Shown here piece after piece: positions 1 to 9,094 of a DNA stretch of 39,914 nucleotides. Location: contig DAITAL010000011.1 of the NCBI GenBank assembly GCA_036824265.1, positions 1-39,914 on the forward strand. Direction: 5' to 3'. The notes below the pieces were generated by a model. It was not told where the DNA came from. It did no database searches and was given only the letters and a program-made list of their open reading frames with translations. Numbering within the stretch: position 1 is the stretch's first letter; every line of letters begins with the position of its first letter. Source of the DNA: JAAYZB01 sp937958685 (lineage in GTDB: Bacteria > Bacillota_I > Bacilli_A > Izemoplasmatales > Hujiaoplasmataceae). A program made the position numbers and the translations under genes.

Positions 1-236
1 TTGATTTGGAAGAAAACACGTACTTCAACAATACTTATTGTTAGTAGTTTATACAAAATGAAAAGAAGTAAGTGAATAATTGAATAGTGATATTAAATTA
101 GACATCCCAAAAGATTAGGAGTAGTATTGAGCAGTAGACCGAGAAAATTCTACTTCAGTTTGCATATATATTCAGCATAAATCTCAGAATAAATGTAAAT
201 AACATAATGACGATAATCACAGTTCATGAGTGTGAC

Positions 237-1061
237 CTACATAATTTTAGGCAGTCGTCGATAAAAGGTCAAGGCGCAATGCCCATGAAGAGTTACTAAA
301 CATGATAGAGGATTATGACCTTCTTTATTGAAGCGCCAGAAAGGCTCACTGTTGATAACCCAATGAACTGTGGGACCTGATTGTATAGAAATAATTGATT
401 CACGCATTTGTAAGAAACTATGCTTCATTAACGGTGCAACATAACTCAAGATATTGGTATTCGTCTCCCATCTTATCATCGAACGAGTAACGGCATCCAT
501 TTCAGACGAACTGCGTGGCTCAACGTATGAGTGAAGACGCAGATATCAATAAGCCAAGCGCCAGGTTCTTTGGTAATGAACTCGGGATCACAATTGATCA
601 TGATGTGTGTGGGAACACCACGAATGATGGGACAGTCGACAAAGATATCGATAATGTCCTTATTAAGCCCTATTTCGCCCGGCCTTACTGAAGATTCGTA
701 ATTGATGATATTCATCATTGATATTCAGTTATCTGATTTGTTATAAAGGCGGGCACCCGGTTCTAGTGTTTCAACTCTTGTGATTAAGCAATAGCCTTTT
801 TTTGGGTTGTCTTCTTGGAACCTCTAAAGCACTTGTCCTCCAAATGCGTTTGACACGTATGTGGTTGACGGCATAGCCTATCGCTTTAAGAGCGGCTTTG
901 ATTCTTCGATAGCCATATCTGCCGTACTGTGTCGACAAATCGATAATCTCGGCTAAAAGTTCATCTTCATCGTCGTGAATGACATTATGATATCTGATCT
1001 TTCTTCGATTGAAACAAGGCACAGGCAAGCTTTCCTTTCCGAGATCTTGGATGTTTGACAA
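237..1061 (-). pseudogene. IS3-family OrfB (DDE transposase) remnant
   Basis: The part at 1061-771 encodes the N-terminal HTH_21-like region with the recognisable QYGRYGYRRI and HIRVKRIWR blocks. The part at 718-476 contains a degraded second DDE block (RGVPTHIMINCDPEF, where the usual form is RGxPxxIRSDNGPEF). A further frame near 535-480 reads YVEPRSS, a worn version of the YIxPGSPWENG block. These blocks lie in three different frames separated by stops, and the Asp-Asn-Gly of the active-site block has changed, so the gene is broken. Confidence 0.65.
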
Positions 1062-1095
1062 ACGTTGTTAACGATATTCTTTTGTCTTGCCCGGT

Positions 1096-1377
1096 TTATA
1101 ACTTTCCTTGATTAATGTCCTTAAAGATTGTCTTCTCCAAACTCATATCTGCGACAAGTCTTTTTAATCTGTTATTCTCAATTTCCAATGTTTTAATCTT
1201 TTTGCATCCGCGGTTGTCATATTGGTATACTTGGATCGCCACTTGTAATAAGTGACTTCGCTGATGCCGATCAGTCGCGCAACTACGTTTACGATTATTC
1301 CTTTAGCGATATGAACTCCCATCTTCCTATGGCTTTGGATGATTTGTCCATCGATATCTGATCCATTGCGATCGTTT
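1096..1377 (-). pseudogene. IS3-family OrfA remnant
   Basis: Reading the minus strand, one frame gives a helix-turn-helix-like segment (VARLIGISEVTYYKWRSKY) and, after a one-base frame shift, a typical OrfA tail containing IENNRLKRLVADMSLEK, ending at a stop at 1098-1096. The leucine-zipper-like tail with the RLKRLVAD-type sequence is characteristic of IS3 OrfA proteins of the IS2/IS407-like groups. In-frame stops and the shift make this a pseudogene. Confidence 0.65.
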
Positions 1378-1557
1378 CTCCTTGTAAGAGCAATTGTGTT
1401 AATCTCTATTTAAGTTTGGATACATTGCTAGAGTCAAGCTATGGTAAAGCACCGTTGAATCAATACTAGATCTATGACCGACACCTTTCCTGTGAGTCTT
1501 CTTCAACCCTAATCATTGGAATATACCAGTACTTTCTGATGTATCAACAAGATTGGT

Positions 1558-2553
1558 TTATTTAATACAATTCATTATCGAATCACGTTCAGCCAATTCT
1601 GTTGTTAGTTTTATTTGTTGTTGTCTTCCTCTTGATGATAGAGCATTAATCATCAATGAAAATGTCCTTCTTGCATACAAATCCATCTTTGGGCCAGCGG
1701 ATGTAAGCCTTGGGACAAGACTTTCACACAATGGGGTATTATCAAAGCTTAGAACAGAAACATCACCAGGCACCCGCAGCCCCCGCGTCTGCAAAGCTGT
1801 ATACAACCATCTTGCAGCCGCATCGCAATGACAAATGAAAGCCGAAGGCATATTCTTTATATCAAGATTGATGATATCGCTGGCTTTTTCGATGTTTTCA
1901 TTTATGTGCCACGATTGATCAAGAGGAAGCTTCTCTTCAACCATAGCTTTTTGATAACCAAAATACCTATCCGCAATTGCTGATGTTTTGGAAATATTAC
2001 CAACGAACCCTATTTTTCTATGCCCCAGTTTTATCAGATACTTGGCAAGTTGATAGGACAAATGGTAGTTATCCACGTAGACATAATTGAAATCATATAA
2101 TGGAGAATAATAGTCAATAAAAACCGTTGGGATACTAATTTTCTGCATATACTCCATAACGGTTTTACTCACTTCACCAGCGATAAAAATCCCATCGGGG
2201 CGATAAGAAGAAATCGCTCTTTTTATTTTTTCAAGGGTATTTTCTGGTTCAATATATGCTATTTGTAAAAGATTGCTTGTCGAGTTGCATTCAGCACTCA
2301 ACAAATAAAAAATACTCGAATAATACTGCTCCGAGAGCGTCAGAAAGAACTCTTGATTTACCAAAAACAAGAATCTCTTATTTCTAATTGCCTGAGCTGG
2401 AACACTTACTGCATAGCCAACGCTCTTGGCATATTCCTGGATTCTTTTTCTCAATTCTTCACTGACACCTTTTTGATTGGTCAGCGCTTTGTGAACGGCG
2501 ACTTTGCTGACGCTCATGGCATCGGCTATCGTTTGAAGAGTCACTTTCTTCAC
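1558..2553 (-). CDS. LacI-family transcriptional regulator
   Basis: A 331-residue protein with an N-terminal LacI helix-turn-helix (TLQTIADAMSVSKVAVHKAL, about residues 4-24), the hinge-proximal segment ending in AKSVGYAV, and a periplasmic-binding-protein-like effector domain from about residue 60 to the end (including RPDGIFIAG and ISVLSFDN-type segments). The start is a GTG at 2553-2551, with an AAGGGG ribosome site about 10 bases upstream. The gene is divergent from the mannan operon, which suggests that it controls that operon in response to an imported sugar; the effector is unknown. No other regulator lies in the window. Its base composition is more AT-rich than that of the operon it faces. 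Confidence 0.92.
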   Translation of the reverse strand: MKKVTLQTIADAMSVSKVAVHKALTNQKGVSEELRKRIQEYAKSVGYAVSVPAQAIRNKRFLFLVNQEFFLTLSEQYYSSIFYLLSAECNSTSNLLQIAYIEPENTLEKIKRAISSYRPDGIFIAGEVSKTVMEYMQKISIPTVFIDYYSPLYDFNYVYVDNYHLSYQLAKYLIKLGHRKIGFVGNISKTSAIADRYFGYQKAMVEEKLPLDQSWHINENIEKASDIINLDIKNMPSAFICHCDAAARWLYTALQTRGLRVPGDVSVLSFDNTPLCESLVPRLTSAGPKMDLYARRTFSLMINALSSRGRQQQIKLTTELAERDSIMNCIK

Positions 2554-2576
2554 CTGCGATCAACCCCTTCGCAATA

Positions 2577-2605
2577 AAGATAACATATTCAATTTCGCTC
2601 TTCAA
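2577..2605 (-). promoter_or_regulatory. Candidate promoter of the lacI-type gene
   Basis: On the minus strand a TTGAAG -35-like box (2605-2600) and a TATCTT -10-like box (2582-2577) are separated by 17 bases. They lie just ahead of the ribosome site (2569-2564) and the GTG start at 2553. Each hexamer matches the sigma-70/SigA consensus at four of six positions. Confidence 0.4.
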
Positions 2606-2606
2606 G

Positions 2607-2657
2607 GTTAAAATTAACTTTTAATTAAAATGTCTCATTCTGTTAATCTTTTTTAAC
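2607..2657. promoter_or_regulatory. Candidate LacI-type operator region
   Basis: The divergent intergenic region contains two inverted repeats with the same half-site: GTTAA-AA-TTAAC at 2607-2618 and GTTAA-N6-TTAAC at 2642-2657. Between them is a perfect 12-base palindrome TTTTAATTAAAA at 2619-2630. A further GTTAAC lies at 2710-2715. They flank the -35 boxes of both candidate promoters, where a LacI-type dimer could block transcription. The region is AT-rich, so chance palindromes are possible. Confidence 0.35.
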
Positions 2658-2661
2658 CGAA

Positions 2662-2690
2662 TTGAATGCAAAAATACCGCGAGAGATAGT
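2662..2690 (+). promoter_or_regulatory. Candidate promoter of the mannan operon
   Basis: TTGAAT (2662-2667) and GATAGT (2685-2690) are separated by 17 bases and lie 45-73 bases upstream of the first operon gene. The GTTAA/TTAAC inverted repeat ends just before the -35 box. The match to consensus is moderate. Confidence 0.35.
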
Positions 2691-2734
2691 GAAAACGCTC
2701 CCAGCTTGTGTTAACATATTTTTGAGGGGATCCC

Positions 2735-4792
2735 ATGAAAAAACTCCTGCTGCTAAGCCTTGGTATCATCAGTGCCTTCCTCTTTGGTTGCGAAGTGTCA
2801 ACCGAGACATCGACAACCACCATGGCATCGGTTGCGACCACCTCCGTTACCCAGACGGAAATCAACCTGATCACGGGTAATCAGAAAACCCCAAAGAACA
2901 TCCGCAAGGTCGATGGATTTGCTGAAGTCATCGACACTTTTGCTTATTTTGATTATCTGGAAAAAGCACTATTACTTGATGACGTCGTTTTCAATTTTGC
3001 CAACAACCCACTAGCAGTTAGACCAAGTTATTTGATTGAAGATCCCGAATCCTGGCAACCGATCGGTTTCTGGATCGATCAGCCGCGCCAACCTGATACA
3101 TATGAACCGCTGATCAGCGGTTATCTCCGGCGCTCATTTGGACTTCCGACATACTTGGGGGACAATCGTGTCCTCTCGTCTGGTACTGAAGCAATGACTA
3201 ACCTTGCCATCGTTCTGGGATCGACATATGCCGGCATCGACAAGAGCGCCCAAGCATTCGGTGATGCCACATACGATTTCGTGGAAATGATGTTCTCTTT
3301 CTATGACACCGGCAGCAAACTCGTCCATAACGGCGGTGTCCAGGGCCAAAGTTTCTGGTACGACATCTTCCCCCAGATCCTCTTCGCAAGGCTCTATGCC
3401 CATTATCCCGAGACCGAATATATGCGGGAGATGGTTTTGAATGGCGCGGATGAATGGTTGGAGGCCTTGCCTTACTTTGTAAGCGGTGAAGATGTAGACT
3501 ATGAATTTGTCGGTTACAACGTCACCTTGGAAGCGCCAACCATCGTCGGCGATCATATCGAACCGCCGAATGGCGGCCTCGCCTTCCTGTTCTACTCTGC
3601 CTATATGATCACCGAGGATGAGAAATACTTGGATGGCGCCATGGAAGCGCTCGACTACTTCCAAGACTACCAGAAGAATCCCAACTATGAGGCGATGACC
3701 GATTATGCTCCCTATGTCGCCGCGATCCTCAACCAAAGATTTGGCACCAACTATGATGTCGGGAAATTCCTTGATTTCCTCTTTGAATCCGATTCCACCT
3801 TCCGTCCGGGCTGGACAATCATGAGTGGCAACTTTGGATCCAACAATGTGAGTGGTCTCGTCGGGCAAGAGGGCGACTACGCCTTTGCGATGAATACATT
3901 TCATCTTGCATCCTTGCTGGCACCACTTGTGAAGTACGATCCCCGCTACGCCGATGCCATCGGGGAATACCTGCTCAATGTCGTCAACAATGCCAGCGTC
4001 TTCTTTCCCCAGGAAAACGATCTGCTGCATCAGACAATGCCGGTATTCTTGGGTTTTGATCGTTACGGCAGTATCTGCTACGAAGGCTTTCGCGCCAACC
4101 ATGGCGGACTTCAAGGCGTCGCCATGGGGGATGCGACCACGATGTTTGAGCAACCAAGCGATCTATCGCTCTATTCCGCCGCCTTCATCGGGATGCTTGG
4201 CGGCATGGTCTCGCAAACGAATATCCCCGGAATCCTTCGCTATGACCTCAACTTAACCGACGATTTCGGTTTCAATCAGTTCCGGCATTACCTCTTGTAC
4301 AACCCTTACGCCACCGCCAAGGCAATCCGCTTTATCGGCAGCGATACGGCCTATGACTTGTTCGACCTGGCGACCAACACCCTGATCGCCAAGAATGTCA
4401 GCGGTACGGTAAATGTGGAGTTAGCAGCTGGGAGCGCCAGCGTTTTGGTGCTACTTCCGGCAAATTCAAGTTACAATGTAGTTGATGACATGATATTGGC
4501 CAATGACATATTGATCAATCGCATCAAACCGGCTGTCAACATCAGTCTTCCCTCCCGCGTTGAACTAACCGAAGCCAGTGTGATCGCGATTGATACGATT
4601 GCTCCCAAGAAAGATCAAGTGGTCCAGATGCAGATCTATTTCAACGAGATCCTCGCCTATTCCGGCCCCCCTTTGGCTGAATTCTCGTATGACAAAAGTC
4701 TGCTTCCCGACACCGATTATGAACTCAAAATCATCATCACGACCCAAAACGGCTTGCAGGACTATGTGACCAAACGGGTCATCTGCCGGTAG
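2735..4792 (+). CDS. Surface lipoprotein, probable alpha/alpha-barrel glycoside hydrolase (family not recognised)
   Basis: A 685-residue protein that begins the operon. It has a lipoprotein signal peptide with lipobox LFGC (Cys19) and a Thr-rich spacer (about 22-45). A large helical region (about 60-530), rich in aromatic and acidic residues (for example NGGVQGQSFWYD, EPPNGGLAFLFYSAY, NHGGLQGVAMGDAT), looks like a six-hairpin (alpha/alpha)6 toroid. From about residue 540 a beta domain starts with YDLFDLATN and VLVLLPA-type strands, as is common at the C-terminus of such glycosidases. The start at 2735 is supported by GAGGGG at 2724-2729. I do not recognise a named family. Context (GH125, GH130, ABC importer) suggests a role in attacking a mannose-containing polysaccharide outside the cell. 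Enzymatic function is inference. Confidence 0.75.
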   Translation: MKKLLLLSLGIISAFLFGCEVSTETSTTTMASVATTSVTQTEINLITGNQKTPKNIRKVDGFAEVIDTFAYFDYLEKALLLDDVVFNFANNPLAVRPSYLIEDPESWQPIGFWIDQPRQPDTYEPLISGYLRRSFGLPTYLGDNRVLSSGTEAMTNLAIVLGSTYAGIDKSAQAFGDATYDFVEMMFSFYDTGSKLVHNGGVQGQSFWYDIFPQILFARLYAHYPETEYMREMVLNGADEWLEALPYFVSGEDVDYEFVGYNVTLEAPTIVGDHIEPPNGGLAFLFYSAYMITEDEKYLDGAMEALDYFQDYQKNPNYEAMTDYAPYVAAILNQRFGTNYDVGKFLDFLFESDSTFRPGWTIMSGNFGSNNVSGLVGQEGDYAFAMNTFHLASLLAPLVKYDPRYADAIGEYLLNVVNNASVFFPQENDLLHQTMPVFLGFDRYGSICYEGFRANHGGLQGVAMGDATTMFEQPSDLSLYSAAFIGMLGGMVSQTNIPGILRYDLNLTDDFGFNQFRHYLLYNPYATAKAIRFIGSDTAYDLFDLATNTLIAKNVSGTVNVELAAGSASVLVLLPANSSYNVVDDMILANDILINRIKPAVNISLPSRVELTEASVIAIDTIAPKKDQVVQMQIYFNEILAYSGPPLAEFSYDKSLLPDTDYELKIIITTQNGLQDYVTKRVICR

Positions 4793-4808
4793 AAAGGACA
4801 CCTACATC

Positions 4809-6707
4809 ATGCTCAAAAGATTGATTGTCTTGCCTGTGCTCGTCCTTTTCGGTTTCGGACTGGCCGCCTGTAAGGAAGCTACAACCACATCTGTGATCAC
4901 GACAGCGCAACCAACAACGACGAATGTGACGACAACTTCAGGTGTGCCGACAACCACGTTACAAAGTGGGAGCTTCATCTATACCCCCTCCCAGATCCGC
5001 ACCTTCGGTTCGGGGACACCCGCCGGTACTGTCAACTACGATGCCATCAATGACCAGGCGGTGATCTGGAACATCGACGCTTCCCTGGACAATTACGGGG
5101 GCATCCAAACGCCGATGCTCACGCTCGATTTCTCCAAGGCCGTCATCTTCCAGATGGAAGTCGTCGATGTCTACAGCGAATACATCGTCAAACTCGCCGT
5201 CCAGGGCGAAAGCGAATACTATTACGTATTGTCTGACGCTCCCACGCTCGGCTTCGTCTCAGTCAATGTCGTCGATGCGATGCTTTCCACCAAATATCAA
5301 ACCAGAAACACCCAACCCGATCCCGGTTATGCCACCGGCTGGAAATATGCCGACCAGATCAAGAACTGCTCGTTCCACATCCTGGCCAAAGGCCCCGATG
5401 GCGAACAACAGACCGCCGAGTTGGTGATCAAGAGCATCGCCATCCATAACAACCAAACCGCTCTTAGGAGTTTGGCAATCGTATCCGGAGCAATCGAAGC
5501 CGGCACGATCGCCCGCCTGAAAGGCGCGGACCCAATCAGTTTGACAACCGCTTTCGATCCAGCCGAGGGCTTCGATGATGCGATCATCTGGTCATCAGAC
5601 GATGAGAGCATCGCCACTGTGTCACCTGAAGGATTACTGAATTTTGTCGGCGTTGGCCGGACAAGCATCAGGGCGACAGCCCTGATCGATCAAAGCAAGT
5701 CCGATGCGATTTCGGTCGATGTCCTGAGCGGTTATGAGGATCCAATCGACCTCAAGATCCGGTTGGCGGAATTGACTTATGATGAAAGCGAAACCGACTA
5801 TTCTGCCTTCATGGATCTGTTCCAGACCATCTGGGGGACCGACATCATCCAGGATGTCACCGTTCCTTCACATCTTTTCATCGATCATCTTCAACAACCA
5901 GATACGCTCTTCCTCTATAATTATTTTGATTTTGCGGATGCTGATCATCTGGCGCTTGCCCAGAGCGAACTGACCGGCACCCATGCGAACATCACCTTGG
6001 GACTCACGCCATCCCCGGCGATGGTCTATGGTGCCATTGGCGGCAATCTATACAAATACACTGACACCACCAATCTGCTCATTGCCTACGCCGGCGGCAC
6101 CGATCACCTGGTCAAATACGGCACCTATACCGGACAATTGATCATCGTCCATGAAAACGGCGATGTCAAAAAGCTCCAGATCGAAATGGTCGCCTCGACG
6201 CTTGTGGCTGATTATCAACCCACTGACTTTCTCAATACCGCGCTCTGGACGATTCCCGACCGGACGCTGCAAGGCCAAAACCCCGTTGTCCATCAACTGA
6301 GCCCGGCTCTGGCCTGGATCGATGCGGGCAAGCTCCGCCTCAAGCAGAACAAGTATCCCGAAGCGAAGTATTGCTTCGGCGGCATCGTCTCGAACATCTA
6401 TGAGGTTCCTTCAGGCAAGGATGTCGAATTGATCATCGATGTTTCTGACTTGAACCAAATGAACGATTTCGTGAGGACGATGTGGGAACTGAAGATCATC
6501 TATTACCATACTGACGGAGCGACCGTCGTCAGCGCCAACCCCTTGAAACTCGCCTCCGGCAACACCAGCGGCACCCACACCCATGTCTTCACCCCCGCCT
6601 ACACCGATTTTCGCATCTATCTGGTGGTAAACGGCAGCGACATCGGCGCCCAGTTCGCCGATGCGGAAATGGCTGTCGCCAGTCTCAAGCTCCAAGTCTT
6701 GGATTAG
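4809..6707 (+). CDS. Surface lipoprotein with BIG2 Ig-like domain, probable glycan-binding
   Basis: A 632-residue protein with lipobox LAAC (Cys21), then a Thr-rich spacer (about 24-55). An N-terminal beta-rich domain (about 57-220) resembles a carbohydrate-binding jelly roll, followed by a BIG2-type bacterial Ig-like domain (about 222-305, with IIWSSDDESIATVSPEGL and VGRTSIRAT strands). Two more beta-rich regions follow, the last (about 465-632) again sandwich-like. No catalytic motif was seen. It starts 16 bases after the previous stop and is followed directly by the intracellular GH130-type gene, so it is co-transcribed. A glycan-binding or capture function at the cell surface is inferred from architecture and context only. 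Confidence 0.7.
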   Translation: MLKRLIVLPVLVLFGFGLAACKEATTTSVITTAQPTTTNVTTTSGVPTTTLQSGSFIYTPSQIRTFGSGTPAGTVNYDAINDQAVIWNIDASLDNYGGIQTPMLTLDFSKAVIFQMEVVDVYSEYIVKLAVQGESEYYYVLSDAPTLGFVSVNVVDAMLSTKYQTRNTQPDPGYATGWKYADQIKNCSFHILAKGPDGEQQTAELVIKSIAIHNNQTALRSLAIVSGAIEAGTIARLKGADPISLTTAFDPAEGFDDAIIWSSDDESIATVSPEGLLNFVGVGRTSIRATALIDQSKSDAISVDVLSGYEDPIDLKIRLAELTYDESETDYSAFMDLFQTIWGTDIIQDVTVPSHLFIDHLQQPDTLFLYNYFDFADADHLALAQSELTGTHANITLGLTPSPAMVYGAIGGNLYKYTDTTNLLIAYAGGTDHLVKYGTYTGQLIIVHENGDVKKLQIEMVASTLVADYQPTDFLNTALWTIPDRTLQGQNPVVHQLSPALAWIDAGKLRLKQNKYPEAKYCFGGIVSNIYEVPSGKDVELIIDVSDLNQMNDFVRTMWELKIIYYHTDGATVVSANPLKLASGNTSGTHTHVFTPAYTDFRIYLVVNGSDIGAQFADAEMAVASLKLQVLD

Positions 6708-6717
6708 GAGGATGTTC

Positions 6718-7761
6718 GTGGAGAAACGGCTCATCATCGACACCAAATCACTGACACCCACCCGACCTGATTTCGAGATCATCGGGGTTTTCAACCCGGC
6801 TGTCACGGAATATGCCGGCAAATTCCTGATGATTGCCAGGGTCGCCGAAAAGGTGATCCAGACCGATCCCGACTATTTCCTGATCCCGCAGTATTCCCAA
6901 GGCAACGGGATCCATATTCGCAAGGTGCCCAAGGACAGCCCGGACTACGATTTTTCCGACCTTAGGCTGATCAAAAACCATGAAACGACATTCTTGACCT
7001 CCGTCTCGCATTTTCGCATCGGCCATAGCGATGATGGCGTCAACTTCACCTTTGCATCTCAAGATATCATCTTCCCCGACAACATCTATGAGGAATACGG
7101 TATCGAGGATCCCCGGATCGCCAAAATCGACGATACCTACTATGTCACCTTCACCGCCGTCAGTTCCAACGGCATCAATGTGCGCCTGATGCGCACGCTT
7201 GACTTCAAGAAATACAAACGCATGGGCAACATCCTCCACTGCGACAACAAGGACTGCGTCATCTTCCCGGAGAAGATCAACGGCCGCTACTTTTGTCTCC
7301 ACCGGCCATCGATCTCCCAATTCGGCAAACTCGATATCTGGCTTGCCGAAAGCGACAACCTCCGCGACTGGGGCAACCATCAAGTCATGCTCCAGGCGCG
7401 CATCGACTATCAGGAATCAGTCCGTGTCGGCGCCGGCGCGACCCCGTTTCTCACCGACAAGGGCTGGATCGTGATCTACCACAGCGCCGACGCCAAGCAC
7501 AACTATCACCTGACGGCGATGCTTCTGGATAAGAACGATCCCACCAGGGTGCTCGCCAAGAGCCGGGAACCTTTGGTCATCCCCACCGAAACGTATGAAA
7601 AAAGCGGCTTCATGAACAATGTCGTCTTCACCTGCGGGCTCATCAACAAGCCCGAGGAAGTCTGGATCTATTATGGTGTCTGTGATGAGAACATCGCTCT
7701 CTGCAAATTATCCTTGGCAGAAGTCTACCGCAATCTGGGGGTGGAGACCTCATGGGCCTGA
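6718..7761 (+). CDS. GH130-family mannoside phosphorylase/mannosidase, cytoplasmic
   Basis: A protein of about 347 residues without a signal peptide. It shows the five-bladed beta-propeller pattern of GH130, including the family block YGIEDPRI, whose Asp is the catalytic position in this family, plus VGAGATPFLTDKGWIVIYH and VWIYYGVCDENIALCKL near the end. GH130 enzymes phosphorolyse or hydrolyse beta-mannosides; which of the two cannot be decided here. I chose GTG at 6718 because GGAGG (6707-6711) lies six bases upstream, whereas an in-frame ATG at 6712 directly touches that site. The lack of export signal and its place beside the ABC importer fit a role in cleaving imported mannooligosaccharides in the cytoplasm. 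It overlaps the next gene by 10 bases. Confidence 0.88.
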   Translation: MEKRLIIDTKSLTPTRPDFEIIGVFNPAVTEYAGKFLMIARVAEKVIQTDPDYFLIPQYSQGNGIHIRKVPKDSPDYDFSDLRLIKNHETTFLTSVSHFRIGHSDDGVNFTFASQDIIFPDNIYEEYGIEDPRIAKIDDTYYVTFTAVSSNGINVRLMRTLDFKKYKRMGNILHCDNKDCVIFPEKINGRYFCLHRPSISQFGKLDIWLAESDNLRDWGNHQVMLQARIDYQESVRVGAGATPFLTDKGWIVIYHSADAKHNYHLTAMLLDKNDPTRVLAKSREPLVIPTETYEKSGFMNNVVFTCGLINKPEEVWIYYGVCDENIALCKLSLAEVYRNLGVETSWA

Positions 7762-9077
7762 TGCGGAAGGTTCTGCAGGTCTTGGCACTGTTCATGCTGG
7801 CCTTCAGTTTTATCGCCTGCAAGAACAACCGGGCGGCTTCCTTGCAGATCGCTCTCGATATCGAGGATGAAGGCCGCTACGACGAGTTGTTCGCCTACTT
7901 CGAGGCCGAGACCGGCATCAAAGTCAAGGCCACCTACGGCCAGGACATCTCGAAACTCGTGGGGACCGCCCAGGAACCCGACATCATCAAGACCAGCACG
8001 GTCCTGATCGAGGCGATGCAGGCGAGCCTCTACGACCTCACGGAGATGATCGCCTCTGATGCGGATGTCTCGCCGGAGCTCTATCTCGATGAGATCATCG
8101 AAGCCCTGATGATCGATGGCAGGATCTATGCCCTGCCGACCTCGATCAACACCTCGCTGCTCTACTATAACAAAGACCTATTCGACGCCAGTGCGACCGA
8201 ACTGCGCGCAGCCTTCGGGCTTTCGGAAGCAGAAAGCGTCTATCCCAGGGCAGACTGGACCTATGACGATTATCAGCTTGCCGGCGTCACCCTGTCGAAA
8301 TATACCCTGAATGCCGAACTGAAACCGGTCTACACCCAGTTCGGGGCGGAAACGCAGCTCACCTGGTGGGGCGAGTGGCTGGTCTATGTCAACCAGATGG
8401 GCGGCAGTTTCTATGAAGCAGATTCCGCCAATCACGTGACAGCCCTCACATCGCCGGCAGTGATCGCGGCGACCACCTTCTTCCGCAACAAATCGATGGG
8501 TGGCATCGATGTGAAGTTCGCCCCCGATGCCGTCGAGGCAGCCTCCTCGTTCTCCTTCGTCGGCGGCAACATCGCAATGATCTTCGGCGGCCACATGGGC
8601 GATTGGTACAGCTATGACGCGCTGCAGCTGAACTGGGACATCCAGAGCCTGCCCAAGCCGGTCGGACGCCCCGATGCTCCAGGCGGCGAGATCGCCGCCG
8701 ATGCCTTCGGCATCTCGGTTAGATCCGCCAAGAAGACGGAAGCGTTTTTGTTCTTGAAACTCTTGGCCGGCGAAGCCGGAGCCCTGGAAATGTACAAACA
8801 TGGCAAGGTCGGCGCCCTCAAGAACATGCAAGCCTTGATCGAAGCGCTTCCGGAAGCGGACCAGAAGGATATCGATGTCGCGGCGCTCTTCCGCGCCGCG
8901 GGAGAAGCAGTGACGCTTCCCCGCGAGAAGGACTTTGCCAAAGTCATGCGTGAACTCGTGATGAGCGAACTCTACAAACTGATGTATTCCGGGAGGGGTT
9001 CGGAGTCCGATGTGGCCTTGGTCCTTGCCCGTATCAAACAAAGCGTCGACACATACTACCAGGGACTCTACGGTTAA
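7752..9077 (+). CDS. ABC transporter sugar-binding lipoprotein
   Basis: A 441-residue extracellular solute-binding protein of family 1. The signal peptide ends in lipobox FIAC (Cys23); unlike its neighbours it lacks a Thr-rich spacer. Typical features are the first lobe with DEGRYDELFAYFEAETGIKVK, the hinge segment ALPTSINTSLLYYNKDLFDA, and the C-lobe with GGEIAADAFGISV. The start at 7752 has GTGGAG (7741-7746) upstream and overlaps the GH130 stop; ATG 7761 is an alternative. It would capture the oligosaccharide released at the surface and deliver it to the two permeases encoded next. Confidence 0.93.
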   Translation: MGLMRKVLQVLALFMLAFSFIACKNNRAASLQIALDIEDEGRYDELFAYFEAETGIKVKATYGQDISKLVGTAQEPDIIKTSTVLIEAMQASLYDLTEMIASDADVSPELYLDEIIEALMIDGRIYALPTSINTSLLYYNKDLFDASATELRAAFGLSEAESVYPRADWTYDDYQLAGVTLSKYTLNAELKPVYTQFGAETQLTWWGEWLVYVNQMGGSFYEADSANHVTALTSPAVIAATTFFRNKSMGGIDVKFAPDAVEAASSFSFVGGNIAMIFGGHMGDWYSYDALQLNWDIQSLPKPVGRPDAPGGEIAADAFGISVRSAKKTEAFLFLKLLAGEAGALEMYKHGKVGALKNMQALIEALPEADQKDIDVAALFRAAGEAVTLPREKDFAKVMRELVMSELYKLMYSGRGSESDVALVLARIKQSVDTYYQGLYG

Positions 9078-9094
9078 GATCGGAGACTTGAGCA

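Larger units (their letters stand above)
237..1377 (-). mobile_element. Decayed IS3-family insertion sequence
   Basis: On the minus strand, fragments of an IS3-type OrfA are followed by fragments of the OrfB transposase in the correct order, but every part is interrupted by stops and frameshifts. I could not identify terminal inverted repeats or a target duplication, so the limits given are those of recognisable coding remnants only. The flanking stretches 1-236 and 1378-1557 are AT-rich and show no gene I can support. The element lies at the edge of the mannan locus and is inactive as it stands. Confidence 0.7.
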
